Positions 25,812-33,543 of a stretch of DNA of 42,432 nt are shown here, piece after piece; positions within the stretch are counted from its first letter, which is position 1; each line of letters begins with the position of its first letter. The translations under genes and the position numbers were made by a program. Source of the stretch: Rhodothermaceae bacterium (GTDB lineage Bacteria; Bacteroidota; Rhodothermia; Rhodothermales; JAHQVL01); contig JAHQVL010000332.1 of assembly GCA_019634345.1 (NCBI GenBank), positions 1-42,432 on the forward strand, read 5' to 3'. Under the pieces are notes generated by a model. That model did not search any database. It had not been told where the DNA came from and saw only the letters and a program-made list of their open reading frames with translations.

Positions 25812-26330
25812 TTATCGAATAGATTTAAATGTAGGCGGCAAGCCGTTTGAAGACTGAGGCATTTCAGGCATTTCGGGCCGTTCTGGGCCTCCTTCTGCAT
25901 TTTCACTCGTGCCGCAATACTTCTGGTATGCATTTACTAAGTCCATAGCGATGGCACTGGCGCTTCGCCCTTCGATATGGCGGCGTTCCAGGATAAACAC
26001 AGGATCACCGTCTTTCAACAAAGCCATAAATGGAGATGAAGGCGGAATGCCTCGAAGATACTCACGGGCTCGGGCTGTCGCTTCCAAATCTTGACCGGCG
26101 AACACCGTCACGTAACGATTCGGCTGAACGGGGGATTGTTGCGCCATAGCAACAGCCGGCCGGGCATTGGCAGCAGCGCATCCACAGACAGAATTAACGA
26201 TCAGCAAAGTCGTTTCTGTTTCAGCAGCTTCAAAAGCGTCATCCACTGCAGTAATATCGAGAAGCTCTTGAACACCCAGGCGGGTAAGTTCTTCTCGCAT
26301 AGGGCGCACTAAGGGTTCTGGGTAAGGCAT
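25812..26330 (-). CDS. BrxA/BrxB-family bacilliredoxin
   Basis: A 172-residue thioredoxin-fold protein with the CGC motif (NSVCGCAAANARPAV, Cys49-Gly-Cys51) of the YphP/YqiW family, which removes bacillithiol from mixed disulfides after oxidative stress. Other landmarks are PYPEPLVRPMREELTRLGVQ, TVFAGQDLEATARAREYLRG, PPSSPFMALLKDGDPVFILE and RRHIEGRSASAIAMDLVNAY. The family is usually about 140 residues; here a Pro/Met-rich tail of about 30 residues (GGPERPEMPEMPQSSNG) is added. Whether bacillithiol is made in this organism cannot be judged from the window. Confidence 0.92.
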   Translation of the reverse strand: MPYPEPLVRPMREELTRLGVQELLDITAVDDAFEAAETETTLLIVNSVCGCAAANARPAVAMAQQSPVQPNRYVTVFAGQDLEATARAREYLRGIPPSSPFMALLKDGDPVFILERRHIEGRSASAIAMDLVNAYQKYCGTSENAEGGPERPEMPEMPQSSNGLPPTFKSIR

Positions 26331-26454
26331 ATAATTAATGTTCTAGTTGTGAACAGTAGAAACTCGTGCGTACTGATATCGCTCGTTTACTACGACCCAC
26401 ACAAACTCTTGATCCTAATTCCCTTATTCCAGATAACGAAACCAAGTGAATGCA

Positions 26455-26808
26455 TTACTTACGGGTCATATTTCTTAAGTCTTTCACCATTTCCTTCTCT
26501 GCTCCTTCGCTCCAATTTTCCACGCCGTCTGCGATGTCAGGAATGTACTCGTCTACGGCATCATGAGCAGCCTGGCGTATTTTGCCAGTGATCTCCTTAC
26601 CCGTTTCCTGAACACGATCATTCATTTCTGCTAGCTGTTCTTCGATGGTCTCTAGCTGACTCTCCACTGCTTTCAACTGGCCGCGCGCTTCATCAGCTAT
26701 GCGCCTTCGTGTATTTTTTCCTGACTGGGGTGCGAATAATACACCCGTAATAAAGCCCGTTGCCAAGGCCATTACAACTACAGTTGCTTGTGATAGGGAG
26801 GATTTCAT
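26455..26808 (-). CDS. YtxH-domain small membrane-associated protein
   Basis: A 117-residue protein with the YtxH layout: one N-terminal membrane helix with a Gly-rich end (VVVMALATGFITGVLFAPQS, then GKNTRRRIADEARGQL) and a long amphipathic coiled coil (QLETIEEQLAEMNDRVQETG). LFAPxSGxxTRxxIAxE is the family signature. It resembles general-stress proteins of Firmicutes and is common in Bacteroidota; the exact function is not known. It is read leftward, separate from the bacilliredoxin gene by about 125 bases. Confidence 0.85.
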   Translation of the reverse strand: MKSSLSQATVVVMALATGFITGVLFAPQSGKNTRRRIADEARGQLKAVESQLETIEEQLAEMNDRVQETGKEITGKIRQAAHDAVDEYIPDIADGVENWSEGAEKEMVKDLRNMTRK

Positions 26809-26981
26809 CGTAGCACCAACAATTTCGAATGGTTAGGAATCAAATTAGCCCAATCGGGCATAGTGTTAGTAGATTATAGGTTAAAGAATGCAGGTTAACA
26901 ATGTTAAGTTGCGTTTTTTCACTAAAAACCTTCGTTTATCATCTTTTCTTCAAGAAATAAATCATTTCATACACTGCCCCT

Positions 26982-27635
26982 ATGACTTCTTCTCTTCCCA
27001 CAAGGGTGTGTATTGTACTCGTCACTTTTTTGCCGGCTTTAGTTATGGGTTGCATCTATACGCAACCAACACAATCTAGTGTACAAGAATCTTACGTAGA
27101 GAATACCGCACCAGATTCAATAGCATCAGAAATCTATGTTTCGAAGGAAGAAGTCGCAGATTCATTAGGGCGGCCTGATGCTTTAGAAGGAGAGAACGAA
27201 GCAGAACTATCACGAAAAGAACGCCTCATGATTGAGGCAGACAAATGGATGGGCACACCGCATCGTTGGGGTGGAACGTCCCGTTCAGGGATTGATTGCT
27301 CAGCCCTGGTGCAGGAGATTTATGCAAAAAGCTTCGAAACCCGGTTGCCCCGAACTACAAAAGAACAGGTTCGAGTAGGAGAAAAAATACGCCCTTCTCA
27401 ATTACAGCTTGGTGACCTGGTCTTCTATAAAATTAATGCCCGTACCCGGCATGTAGGTATTTATGTAGGGGACAACTCGTTTTTACACTCTTCGAAGAGC
27501 GAAGGAGTCGCAATTTCATCACTTGACGAACCCTACTGGAGATCTCGATACTGGACAGCGCGTCGTATTTTACCGGTCGATGCAAATCGAGAAGACCCAA
27601 ATATTGAGCAGAAAAAGGTTCAAATCACCTGGTAA
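26982..27635 (+). CDS. NlpC/P60-family lipoprotein (peptidoglycan DL-endopeptidase, Spr/MepS-like)
   Basis: A 217-residue protein with a lipoprotein signal ending at Cys24 (LPALVMGC). After a linker with acidic residues, the NlpC/P60 domain spans about residues 80-200. The catalytic triad is visible: Cys105 in GIDCSALVQEIYAK, His156 in RHVGIYVGD and His168 in FLHSSKSEGV. GTPHRWGGTSRSG is the family entry motif. It probably cuts the D-Glu to diamino acid bond in peptidoglycan at the outer membrane face. It starts divergently from the YtxH gene. Confidence 0.93.
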   Translation: MTSSLPTRVCIVLVTFLPALVMGCIYTQPTQSSVQESYVENTAPDSIASEIYVSKEEVADSLGRPDALEGENEAELSRKERLMIEADKWMGTPHRWGGTSRSGIDCSALVQEIYAKSFETRLPRTTKEQVRVGEKIRPSQLQLGDLVFYKINARTRHVGIYVGDNSFLHSSKSEGVAISSLDEPYWRSRYWTARRILPVDANREDPNIEQKKVQITW

Positions 27636-27738
27636 TTCTTCTTACTTAATTAATATTGGGATCATTTTCCGTGCTTTTCGCGTGGAAGAGCAACTTATAA
27701 ACATACGGAAAACACCCCCTATGTGATTTTATCGTCGC

Positions 27739-27765
27739 GCGCCTTCGGGTCGTGGCGCATTTTTT
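27739..27765 (+). terminator. Intrinsic terminator candidate after the NlpC/P60 gene
   Basis: GCGCC (27739-27743) pairs with GGCGC (27754-27758) around a 10-base loop and is followed at once by ATTTTTTATT. The short GC stem with a T-run is a normal Rho-independent terminator pattern. It lies about 100 bases after the stop and 55 bases before greA. Confidence 0.55.
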
Positions 27766-27820
27766 ATTAGTTCGTTTTATTCAAAAAAGCGTTTGACAAC
27801 GCTCAAGGTTTTACCAGAAT

Positions 27821-28300
27821 ATGGCGGAGAATAGAGTTTACCTAACAAAAGAAGGTCTTCAGAAACTCAAAGATGAGCTTCACCACATGAAGGCCGTTCA
27901 GCGCCCTCAGATATCACAGGATATTGCTGATGCGCGCGCGCAAGGCGATCTATCTGAAAACGCAGAATACGATGCAGCGAAAGAAGCCCAAGGTCTTTTA
28001 GAGGCTCGTATTGCAAAGATGGAAACGACCATCAGTGAAGCGCGGCTTGTAGATGACAGCAAAATCGATCCAAGTAAAGCATACATTTTGTCCACTGTCA
28101 AGGTGAAGACACTCAGCAATAATACGGAACAAACGTATACGCTGGTGTCTGCTGAAGAAGCCGATATATTCAAAGGAAAAATTTCCATACTCAGTCCTAT
28201 TGGAAAAGGATTGCTGGGCAAATCTGTAGGTGATGTTGCAGACATCAGCTTGCCTAATGGAAATACAATTTCTCTTGAGTTGCTGGAAATTACACGCTAA
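27821..28300 (+). CDS. greA: Transcription elongation factor GreA
   Basis: A 159-residue factor that rescues backtracked RNA polymerase by stimulating transcript cleavage. The N-terminal coiled coil has the tip acidic residues in GDLSENAEYDAAKEAQG, and the C-terminal FKBP-like domain has TYTLVSAEEADIFKGKISIL, then SPIGKGLLGKSVGDVADISL. Length is standard (about 157-160). The start ATG gives VYLTKEGLQKLKDEL, the family N-terminus. A TTGACA lies 27 bases upstream, but no matching -10 is clear. Confidence 0.96.
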   Translation: MAENRVYLTKEGLQKLKDELHHMKAVQRPQISQDIADARAQGDLSENAEYDAAKEAQGLLEARIAKMETTISEARLVDDSKIDPSKAYILSTVKVKTLSNNTEQTYTLVSAEEADIFKGKISILSPIGKGLLGKSVGDVADISLPNGNTISLELLEITR

Positions 28301-28330
28301 TTCGTCCACTCCTACACCCTCCTACCGTTA

Positions 28331-29371
28331 ATGATTGATTTACGCAGTGACACTGTCACACGCCCAGACAAGGGCATGCGGGAGGCGATGTACCGTGCAG
28401 AGGTAGGTGATGACGTATTCGGCGAGGACCCTACCATTACCCAATTACAGGATACCGTTGCCGATCTTCTTGGAAAGGAGGCAGCACTCTTCGTTCCTTC
28501 TGGAGTAATGGCCAATCAATTGGGCGTATTGGTCCATACACAACCTGGCACCGAGGTTATAGTTGAACGCCGATCTCATATCCCTAACTACGAGGGAGCG
28601 TCACCATCCTGGCTTGCTAGCGTCCAGCTATGCCCTATTGATGGAGAAAGAGGCATTCTGAATCCTGATGCGGTGCGTTCTGCTATTCGTCCCGGTAATT
28701 ACGGCCAACCTGCAACGAGCTTAATATGCCTTGAGAATACGCACAACCTTGCCGGCGGCATTGCACAATCTGTTGAGCAACTCCAGGCCATCACGGATGT
28801 AGCCAAGGAGTACCAACTGCCCACCCATTTGGATGGCGCCAGATTATGGAATGCAGGTATCGCACAGGATGTCCCGTTCCGCGCCTTTGCCTCCTTATTC
28901 GACACCGTCTCCGTTTGCTTGTCAAAAGGACTGGGAGCCCCGGTAGGCTCTTTGTTTTGTGGCTCCAAAGAGTCGATTAACAAAGCACACGCCCTTCGAA
29001 AACGGCTTGGAGGAGGTATGCGTCAGGTTGGCATTCTGGGTGCTGCAGGTCTATATGCGATCCAAAACAACCTGGAACGGCTGGCTCAAGACCATGCTAA
29101 CGCAAAGAAACTTGCCCTGGCTTTTGCAGACTTACCCAATTTCTCGCTGAATCTTGACGACATTCACACCAACATCGTCTACGTTGATGTATTGGCACCT
29201 TTGACGGTATCATCCGTACTCAGTGCTCTAGAGAAAGAGCAGGTTTATTTAATCCCGACTGGCCCCAATACCATTCGAGCCGTGACTCACCTGGATGTAT
29301 CCGAACGCGACATCGACCAAACCATACATGTGCTTCATCGTACGTTTGGTCCACATGCAATTGCTACTTAA
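28331..29371 (+). CDS. ltaE: Low-specificity L-threonine aldolase
   Basis: A 346-residue PLP enzyme of fold type I that splits threonine or allo-threonine to glycine and acetaldehyde. The N-terminus MIDLRSDTVTRPDKGMREAM and the stretch DDVFGEDPTITQLQ are strong family marks. The PLP lysine is Lys199 in VCLSKGLGAPVGS, and LDGARLWNAG provides the Asp-Gly-Ala-Arg segment. The gene follows greA after 30 bases and precedes lysA by 12, so a greA-ltaE-lysA transcript is likely. Confidence 0.93.
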   Translation: MIDLRSDTVTRPDKGMREAMYRAEVGDDVFGEDPTITQLQDTVADLLGKEAALFVPSGVMANQLGVLVHTQPGTEVIVERRSHIPNYEGASPSWLASVQLCPIDGERGILNPDAVRSAIRPGNYGQPATSLICLENTHNLAGGIAQSVEQLQAITDVAKEYQLPTHLDGARLWNAGIAQDVPFRAFASLFDTVSVCLSKGLGAPVGSLFCGSKESINKAHALRKRLGGGMRQVGILGAAGLYAIQNNLERLAQDHANAKKLALAFADLPNFSLNLDDIHTNIVYVDVLAPLTVSSVLSALEKEQVYLIPTGPNTIRAVTHLDVSERDIDQTIHVLHRTFGPHAIAT

Positions 29372-29383
29372 TTTCTTACAACC

Positions 29384-30631
29384 GTGCGCCCACCCAGCTT
29401 AAAGTCCTCCTTTCAAGTTAATACGTTACTTGAGATTGCAAACCAATTTGGAACGCCGACATACGTTTATGACGAGCGTATCATTCGGCAACAGTGCCAA
29501 CTCTTAAAGAAGCACCTTACTGGCATCCATACCCGGCTTTTGTATGCAATGAAAGCCAATTCGCATCCAGCGATACTTGAAATAATTCGTTCTGAAGGGT
29601 TTGGCATTGATGCAGTTTCTCCTGGCGAGCTCTACCTGGCACAGAAGGTCGGTTTTTCTCCAGAGGAAATCTTATATACAGCAAACAATATCACAGACGA
29701 GGAAATGCACCTCACTCAAAAGGCAGGTGTATTGCTCAATGTAGGGGAATTATCTCGGCTTGAACGATTTGGCCAATCCTATCCTGGAGGAGATATATGC
29801 ATCCGCCTAAACCCTCAGATTGGCTCCGGGCATCATGAACATGTGATTACGGCTGGTAAAACAACGAAGTTCGGCATTCCGGTACACGAGATATCAAAAG
29901 TACTTGATATTGCGAATCGCTATCATGTTCGTATAACAGGCATTCACCAACATATTGGCAGCGGCATTTCGTCCATGAAAGTGCTGGGAGAGGCCATTGG
30001 TGTCCTGTTGAAGCATGCCGCCGATTTCCCTGACCTTCAATTTGTCAATATAGGAGGCGGATTTAACATCCCCTACCACCCCGATGATACTCCCATCGAC
30101 TTCGAGAATTTCCATACTTCGATAGTCTCATTACTCAAGGATACGAACGAAAAAGCCAATCAAAAGCTAGAGTATTGGTTTGAACCCGGGCGCTTTTTAG
30201 TCGCGGAGTCGGGTGCCTTGTTGGTCCGCTCCAATACAATCAAAGAAGCGAATGGGCGAACATTCGCGGGAACTGATTCGGGCATGAATCAGCTTATTCG
30301 CCCCGCCCTTTACCAGGCCTATCATGAGATCTTTAATGTGTCCAATGCCCAGGCCTCTCCTTCGAGCTATGAGATCGTAGGCAATATTTGTGAATCGGGG
30401 GATATCTTTGCAAAGAATCGCTCGGTGCAACAGATTCGAGAAGGTGACATTCTTGCCATCTTCGATGCGGGGGCATATGGCATAGCCATGGCCTCTATAT
30501 ACAATCTTCGCCCTTTCCCGGCAGAAGTATTGATTCGAGAAGACCGCTCAATAACCTGTATCCGTACCCGGCAATCACCTGAAGATTTGATTCACACGAT
30601 GTTTGCCTCCTATTTCGATGATGCTTCTTAA
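29384..30631 (+). CDS. lysA: Diaminopimelate decarboxylase
   Basis: A 415-residue PLP enzyme (alanine racemase-like barrel) making lysine from meso-diaminopimelate. The PLP lysine is Lys57 in LYAMKANSHP. ITGIHQHIGSG, FVNIGGGFNIPY and EPGRFLVAESGAL form the cofactor pocket. The interface Cys-Glu is in NICESGDIFAKNRS, and DAGAYGIAMASIYN ends the active site. The start is GTG at 29384, giving the usual N-terminus up to FGTPTYVYDERII. The gene converges on the FAH-family gene with a six-base gap. Confidence 0.95.
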   Translation: MRPPSLKSSFQVNTLLEIANQFGTPTYVYDERIIRQQCQLLKKHLTGIHTRLLYAMKANSHPAILEIIRSEGFGIDAVSPGELYLAQKVGFSPEEILYTANNITDEEMHLTQKAGVLLNVGELSRLERFGQSYPGGDICIRLNPQIGSGHHEHVITAGKTTKFGIPVHEISKVLDIANRYHVRITGIHQHIGSGISSMKVLGEAIGVLLKHAADFPDLQFVNIGGGFNIPYHPDDTPIDFENFHTSIVSLLKDTNEKANQKLEYWFEPGRFLVAESGALLVRSNTIKEANGRTFAGTDSGMNQLIRPALYQAYHEIFNVSNAQASPSSYEIVGNICESGDIFAKNRSVQQIREGDILAIFDAGAYGIAMASIYNLRPFPAEVLIREDRSITCIRTRQSPEDLIHTMFASYFDDAS

Positions 30632-30637
30632 GTACAA

Positions 30638-31300
30638 TCAGCGTCGAGCAGTAACTGATAGTGAAGGCATTCCTTCAATAGAAGCCTCCAGTTTATCGCC
30701 ATCATGCACAGGCCCCACCCCTTCTGGAGTGCCTGTGTAAATTAAGTCCCCGGGTAAAAGCGTAAAAATAGTTGAGCAATAGGCGATCAATTCATGAACA
30801 GAAAAGTGCATATCGCGCGTATTGCCGGACTGGCGCGTGACTCCATTTATGAGGAGTTTAATCCCAAGGTTTTGCGGGTCGTTAACGGCCGACTTGGGTA
30901 CAAAATCTCCAAGAGGTGCGAAGGTATCAAACCCCTTTGCAACTGACCAGGGGTGCCCTTTTTTCTTCGCTTTCGCCTGGATATCCCTTGCAGTCATGTC
31001 CAAGCCCACAGCATAGCCTTCTACATAGTCAGCAGCCTGGCTCTCATTGATATGCTTGCCTTTTTTCCCAATTACAACAACGAGTTCTACCTCATGATGA
31101 ACTTCGTCTGATTGCAAAGGCAACTCAACTACCCCGTTGTTTCGAATGAGCGCCGTTGACGGCTTCAAGAAGACCATGGGAATTTCAGGCATTGGGCTTT
31201 TCATCTCAGCAGCATGCGCTGCATAATTTCGACCAATACAAAACAAACGAGGAGAATGTATGGCAACCTGGCTTTCAGGAAGAACGATTTGTGTGTCCAT
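30638..31300 (-). CDS. FAH-family hydrolase (FAHD1/acylpyruvate hydrolase-like)
   Basis: A 220-residue short fumarylacetoacetate hydrolase-like enzyme. The metal-binding acids are Glu70 and Glu72 in VHHEVELVVVIG and Asp101 in VGLDMTARDIQ, followed by the KGFDTFAPLGDFVP and GDLIYTGTPEGVGPVHDGD signature. Members act on acylpyruvates, oxaloacetate or similar 2-oxo acids; the short length points to the FAHD1-like group, not true FAH. No catabolic neighbours help to name the substrate. It is transcribed away from rplU. Confidence 0.9.
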   Translation of the reverse strand: MDTQIVLPESQVAIHSPRLFCIGRNYAAHAAEMKSPMPEIPMVFLKPSTALIRNNGVVELPLQSDEVHHEVELVVVIGKKGKHINESQAADYVEGYAVGLDMTARDIQAKAKKKGHPWSVAKGFDTFAPLGDFVPKSAVNDPQNLGIKLLINGVTRQSGNTRDMHFSVHELIAYCSTIFTLLPGDLIYTGTPEGVGPVHDGDKLEASIEGMPSLSVTARR

Positions 31301-31370
31301 CTGGGATACGTGTTAAGGAAACTCAATGCGCAGTAATGACTATAAGAGCGAATATTATAAAATAACTCTC

Positions 31371-31392
31371 GCACAGGTACCCAATCCTGTGC
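31371..31392 (+). promoter_or_regulatory. Hairpin in the rplU leader
   Basis: GCACAGG (31371-31377) pairs perfectly with CCTGTGC (31386-31392) around TACCCAAT, ending 18 bases before the rplU start and just ahead of the purine-rich AAAGAAGAGAAA ribosome-binding region. Ribosomal protein operons are often controlled by such leaders. A role here is inference from position only. Confidence 0.4.
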
Positions 31393-31410
31393 ACCAAAGA
31401 AGAGAAATTC

Positions 31411-31812
31411 ATGTACGCTATTATTGAAGTTGCTGATAAGCAATATAAAGTAACCAAAGATTCTAAGGTTTACGTCCCCCTCATGAAAGCGGAGGTAAAC
31501 GATTCGGTTACTATAGAGGACGTCCTTTTGGTCTCAAACGATGGAAAGGTCCAGGTAGGCGACCCAACGGTGAAGGGTGCCAGTGTAAAAGCAACTGTTT
31601 TGGACCACGTTAAGGCTGACAAAGTATTGGTCTTCAAGAAGAAGCGCCGCAAGCGTTTTAAAGTAAAACGAGGTCATAGGCAGCAATATACCCAGCTTCA
31701 GATCAATGACCTGGTAGTTGGCGCGAAGAAGAAGAGAGCTGCGAAGAAAAAAACAGCTGAGAAGCCTCCTGCTGAAGCAGTAGATGCGCCACCAGCGGAA
31801 GCGGCAGAATAA
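31411..31812 (+). CDS. rplU: 50S ribosomal protein L21
   Basis: A 133-residue large-subunit protein that binds 23S rRNA. The core matches L21: MYAIIEVADKQYKVTKDSKV near the start, then VLVFKKKRRKRFKVKRGHRQ and QQYTQLQINDLVVG. The usual length is about 103; here a Lys/Ala then Pro/Ala/Glu tail of about 25 residues (KKRAAKKKTAEKPPAEAVDA) is added, as in several Bacteroidota-group homologues. A leader hairpin precedes it and rpmA follows after 41 bases. Confidence 0.96.
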   Translation: MYAIIEVADKQYKVTKDSKVYVPLMKAEVNDSVTIEDVLLVSNDGKVQVGDPTVKGASVKATVLDHVKADKVLVFKKKRRKRFKVKRGHRQQYTQLQINDLVVGAKKKRAAKKKTAEKPPAEAVDAPPAEAAE

Positions 31813-31853
31813 CACATTACACTTAAACTCTATTTTAATCAGCGAATTACGTC

Positions 31854-32120
31854 ATGGCACATAAGAAAGGTGTTGGCTCTACTAAAAACGGCCGCGACTC
31901 AAACCCTAAAATGCTTGGGGTTAAAGTATATGGAGGTTCTTTCGTGAAAGCAGGTGGTATTATTGTCCGCCAGCGAGGCACCAAGTTCCATCCTGGCCTC
32001 AATGTAGGTCGAGGCGGTGATGATACCCTCTTTGCTACCTCTACAGGCCTTGTTCGATTTTCTAAAGGACGTGGTGATCGTACATTTGTAAATGTAGACC
32101 CCCAGCAAGCAGAAGCTTAA
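31854..32120 (+). CDS. rpmA: 50S ribosomal protein L27
   Basis: An 88-residue protein whose N-terminal arm reaches the peptidyl transferase centre. The start [20 protein letters not shown] and the segments [20 protein letters not shown] and GDRTFVNVD are diagnostic. No Firmicutes-type N-terminal extension is present; it begins directly with MAHKK. A perfect terminator follows the stop, closing the rplU-rpmA operon. Confidence 0.97.
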   Translation: MAHKKGVGSTKNGRDSNPKMLGVKVYGGSFVKAGGIIVRQRGTKFHPGLNVGRGGDDTLFATSTGLVRFSKGRGDRTFVNVDPQQAEA

Positions 32121-32145
32121 TCCCGTCCTCACAGATTATAGTCCT

Positions 32146-32179
32146 AAAAAGGCTGTTGCTCACAAGCAACAGCCTTTTT
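32146..32179 (+). terminator. Strong intrinsic terminator after rpmA
   Basis: AAAAAGGCTGTTGC pairs exactly with GCAACAGCCTTTTT around TCACAA. A 14-bp stem ending in a T-run on the plus strand and an A-run on the left makes it potentially bidirectional. Confidence 0.92.
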
Positions 32180-32200
32180 CTTTAATCTCTCTATGTATCT

Positions 32201-33433
32201 ATGTTGCGTGACAGCTATTTCCTCCCCTCTCCCAAGCATGCTGTAGAACTCCGCGCCTTTACTCATGGCTTAATGCCTCGTACCGTGCCTCAGATGATGC
32301 ACCATTTTGTTGAGGACTGGAAGAGCTTTGGCGTTGATGCATGGAATCACATTCCTAATCACTGGAAGCCGGAATCGGGCGAGCATGTTGGATGGTGGAC
32401 CCTCCCAGAATATCTCGGAGACCATTTCATCGCCCCCCTTATAGGGGCCCCCAAAGGCACCTGTATACTCCAGCCCAACGTCCATTGGACGGTTCAATGT
32501 ATTCTGTCTAGCAGGGAGCTACTTTCCGGTACTCGAAATAAAGTCATACTCACAGATGGTGAATTCCCATCCGTATTACACAGTGTGCATCAATGGGCTG
32601 ATTTGCTAAATATAGAAGTCGATTGTATCCCCGTTACAAAAGGAGGTATACCTAGGGAGCAGATCGTATCGGCCATTGACCACCGGACGGCATTGGTCAT
32701 GTTAAGTCATGTTGGGTTTACAACGGGCCGAAAACTACCAGACTCGTTCATTTACGAAGTTGGTAAAAAGGTCCATGCGCATGGAGGGCTCCTAGCCATT
32801 GATGGCTATCACAGCATTGGGGCTTCAACCGCAACCGTACAAGAGCTAGACGTAGATCTTTATTTTGGTGGACTGTTAAAAGAAGGCAGCGGGTCGTCCG
32901 GTAATGCATTTGTTTATATCAAGAATGGCGTTGATCTCACCCCGCGAACGACTGGATGGTTTGGAGATGCAAGCCCGTTTGACTTCAATACCAGCCCCGT
33001 TCCACATCCTGAAGTACGCGCTCGGTTTAAAGGGGGCACTTCTGCCATAGCGTCGCTTTATCATGCCGTTGAAGGGGTTCGCCTGCTGCTTTCAGTTGGG
33101 CTACGCTCAGTCCGACAAGATTCACTGAGCAAAACGAATTATTGTATAGACCGAGCGCAAAAAGCCGGTATTGAAATTCGTTCCTCGCTTAAAGAAGAAG
33201 AACGAAGCGCCATGTTTGTTATGTCTCTTCCACAGGCTCATCAATTATCTGCATACCTTAAATCAAAGCATATCTATACAGACAGTAGAAAAGGCACGTT
33301 GTTACGAATCGCTCCATTTGTGTGGAATACAAAGGATGAACTGGAGCACACATTCCACCATATTGAGGAAGCTGTGAGGAAAAAATTACACCTTGAGATG
33401 CCTCCGCCAATCACCAGGGGTCCCGTAACCTAA
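32201..33433 (+). CDS. Kynureninase-like / class V aminotransferase-fold PLP enzyme
   Basis: A 410-residue fold type I PLP enzyme closest in layout to kynureninase and related class V proteins. Seen: a PLP-phosphate region (LQPNVHWTVQCILSSRELLS), DGEFPSVLHSVHQWADLL, LVMLSHVGFTTGRKL, the cofactor Asp in LLAIDGYHSIGAS, and the Schiff-base Lys227 in YFGGLLKEGSGSSGNAFVYI. FNTSPVPHPEVRARFKGGTS and GVRLLLSVGLRSVRQDSL resemble the kynureninase C-terminal substrate region. The family usually has SYKYLxxGPG around the lysine; LLKEGSGSSG here differs, so true kynureninase activity is uncertain. It starts just after the rpmA terminator and has no tryptophan-catabolism neighbours. Confidence 0.75.
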   Translation: MLRDSYFLPSPKHAVELRAFTHGLMPRTVPQMMHHFVEDWKSFGVDAWNHIPNHWKPESGEHVGWWTLPEYLGDHFIAPLIGAPKGTCILQPNVHWTVQCILSSRELLSGTRNKVILTDGEFPSVLHSVHQWADLLNIEVDCIPVTKGGIPREQIVSAIDHRTALVMLSHVGFTTGRKLPDSFIYEVGKKVHAHGGLLAIDGYHSIGASTATVQELDVDLYFGGLLKEGSGSSGNAFVYIKNGVDLTPRTTGWFGDASPFDFNTSPVPHPEVRARFKGGTSAIASLYHAVEGVRLLLSVGLRSVRQDSLSKTNYCIDRAQKAGIEIRSSLKEEERSAMFVMSLPQAHQLSAYLKSKHIYTDSRKGTLLRIAPFVWNTKDELEHTFHHIEEAVRKKLHLEMPPPITRGPVT

Positions 33434-33543
33434 GAATTGTCAGTTCGGCAAGTTTCTTGTTCTTCGTTGGCAAGTACACACGGAGAAACAAGTATTCAGT
33501 TTTTCTTCCGGAATAGCAATCTTCTCAGGCTGCCCTATAGATA

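Noticed and set aside
27793..27820. Sigma70 promoter directly before greA
   Set aside because: TTGACA is present, but the only -10-like bases at the right distance overlap the start codon, so the pair is not convincing.
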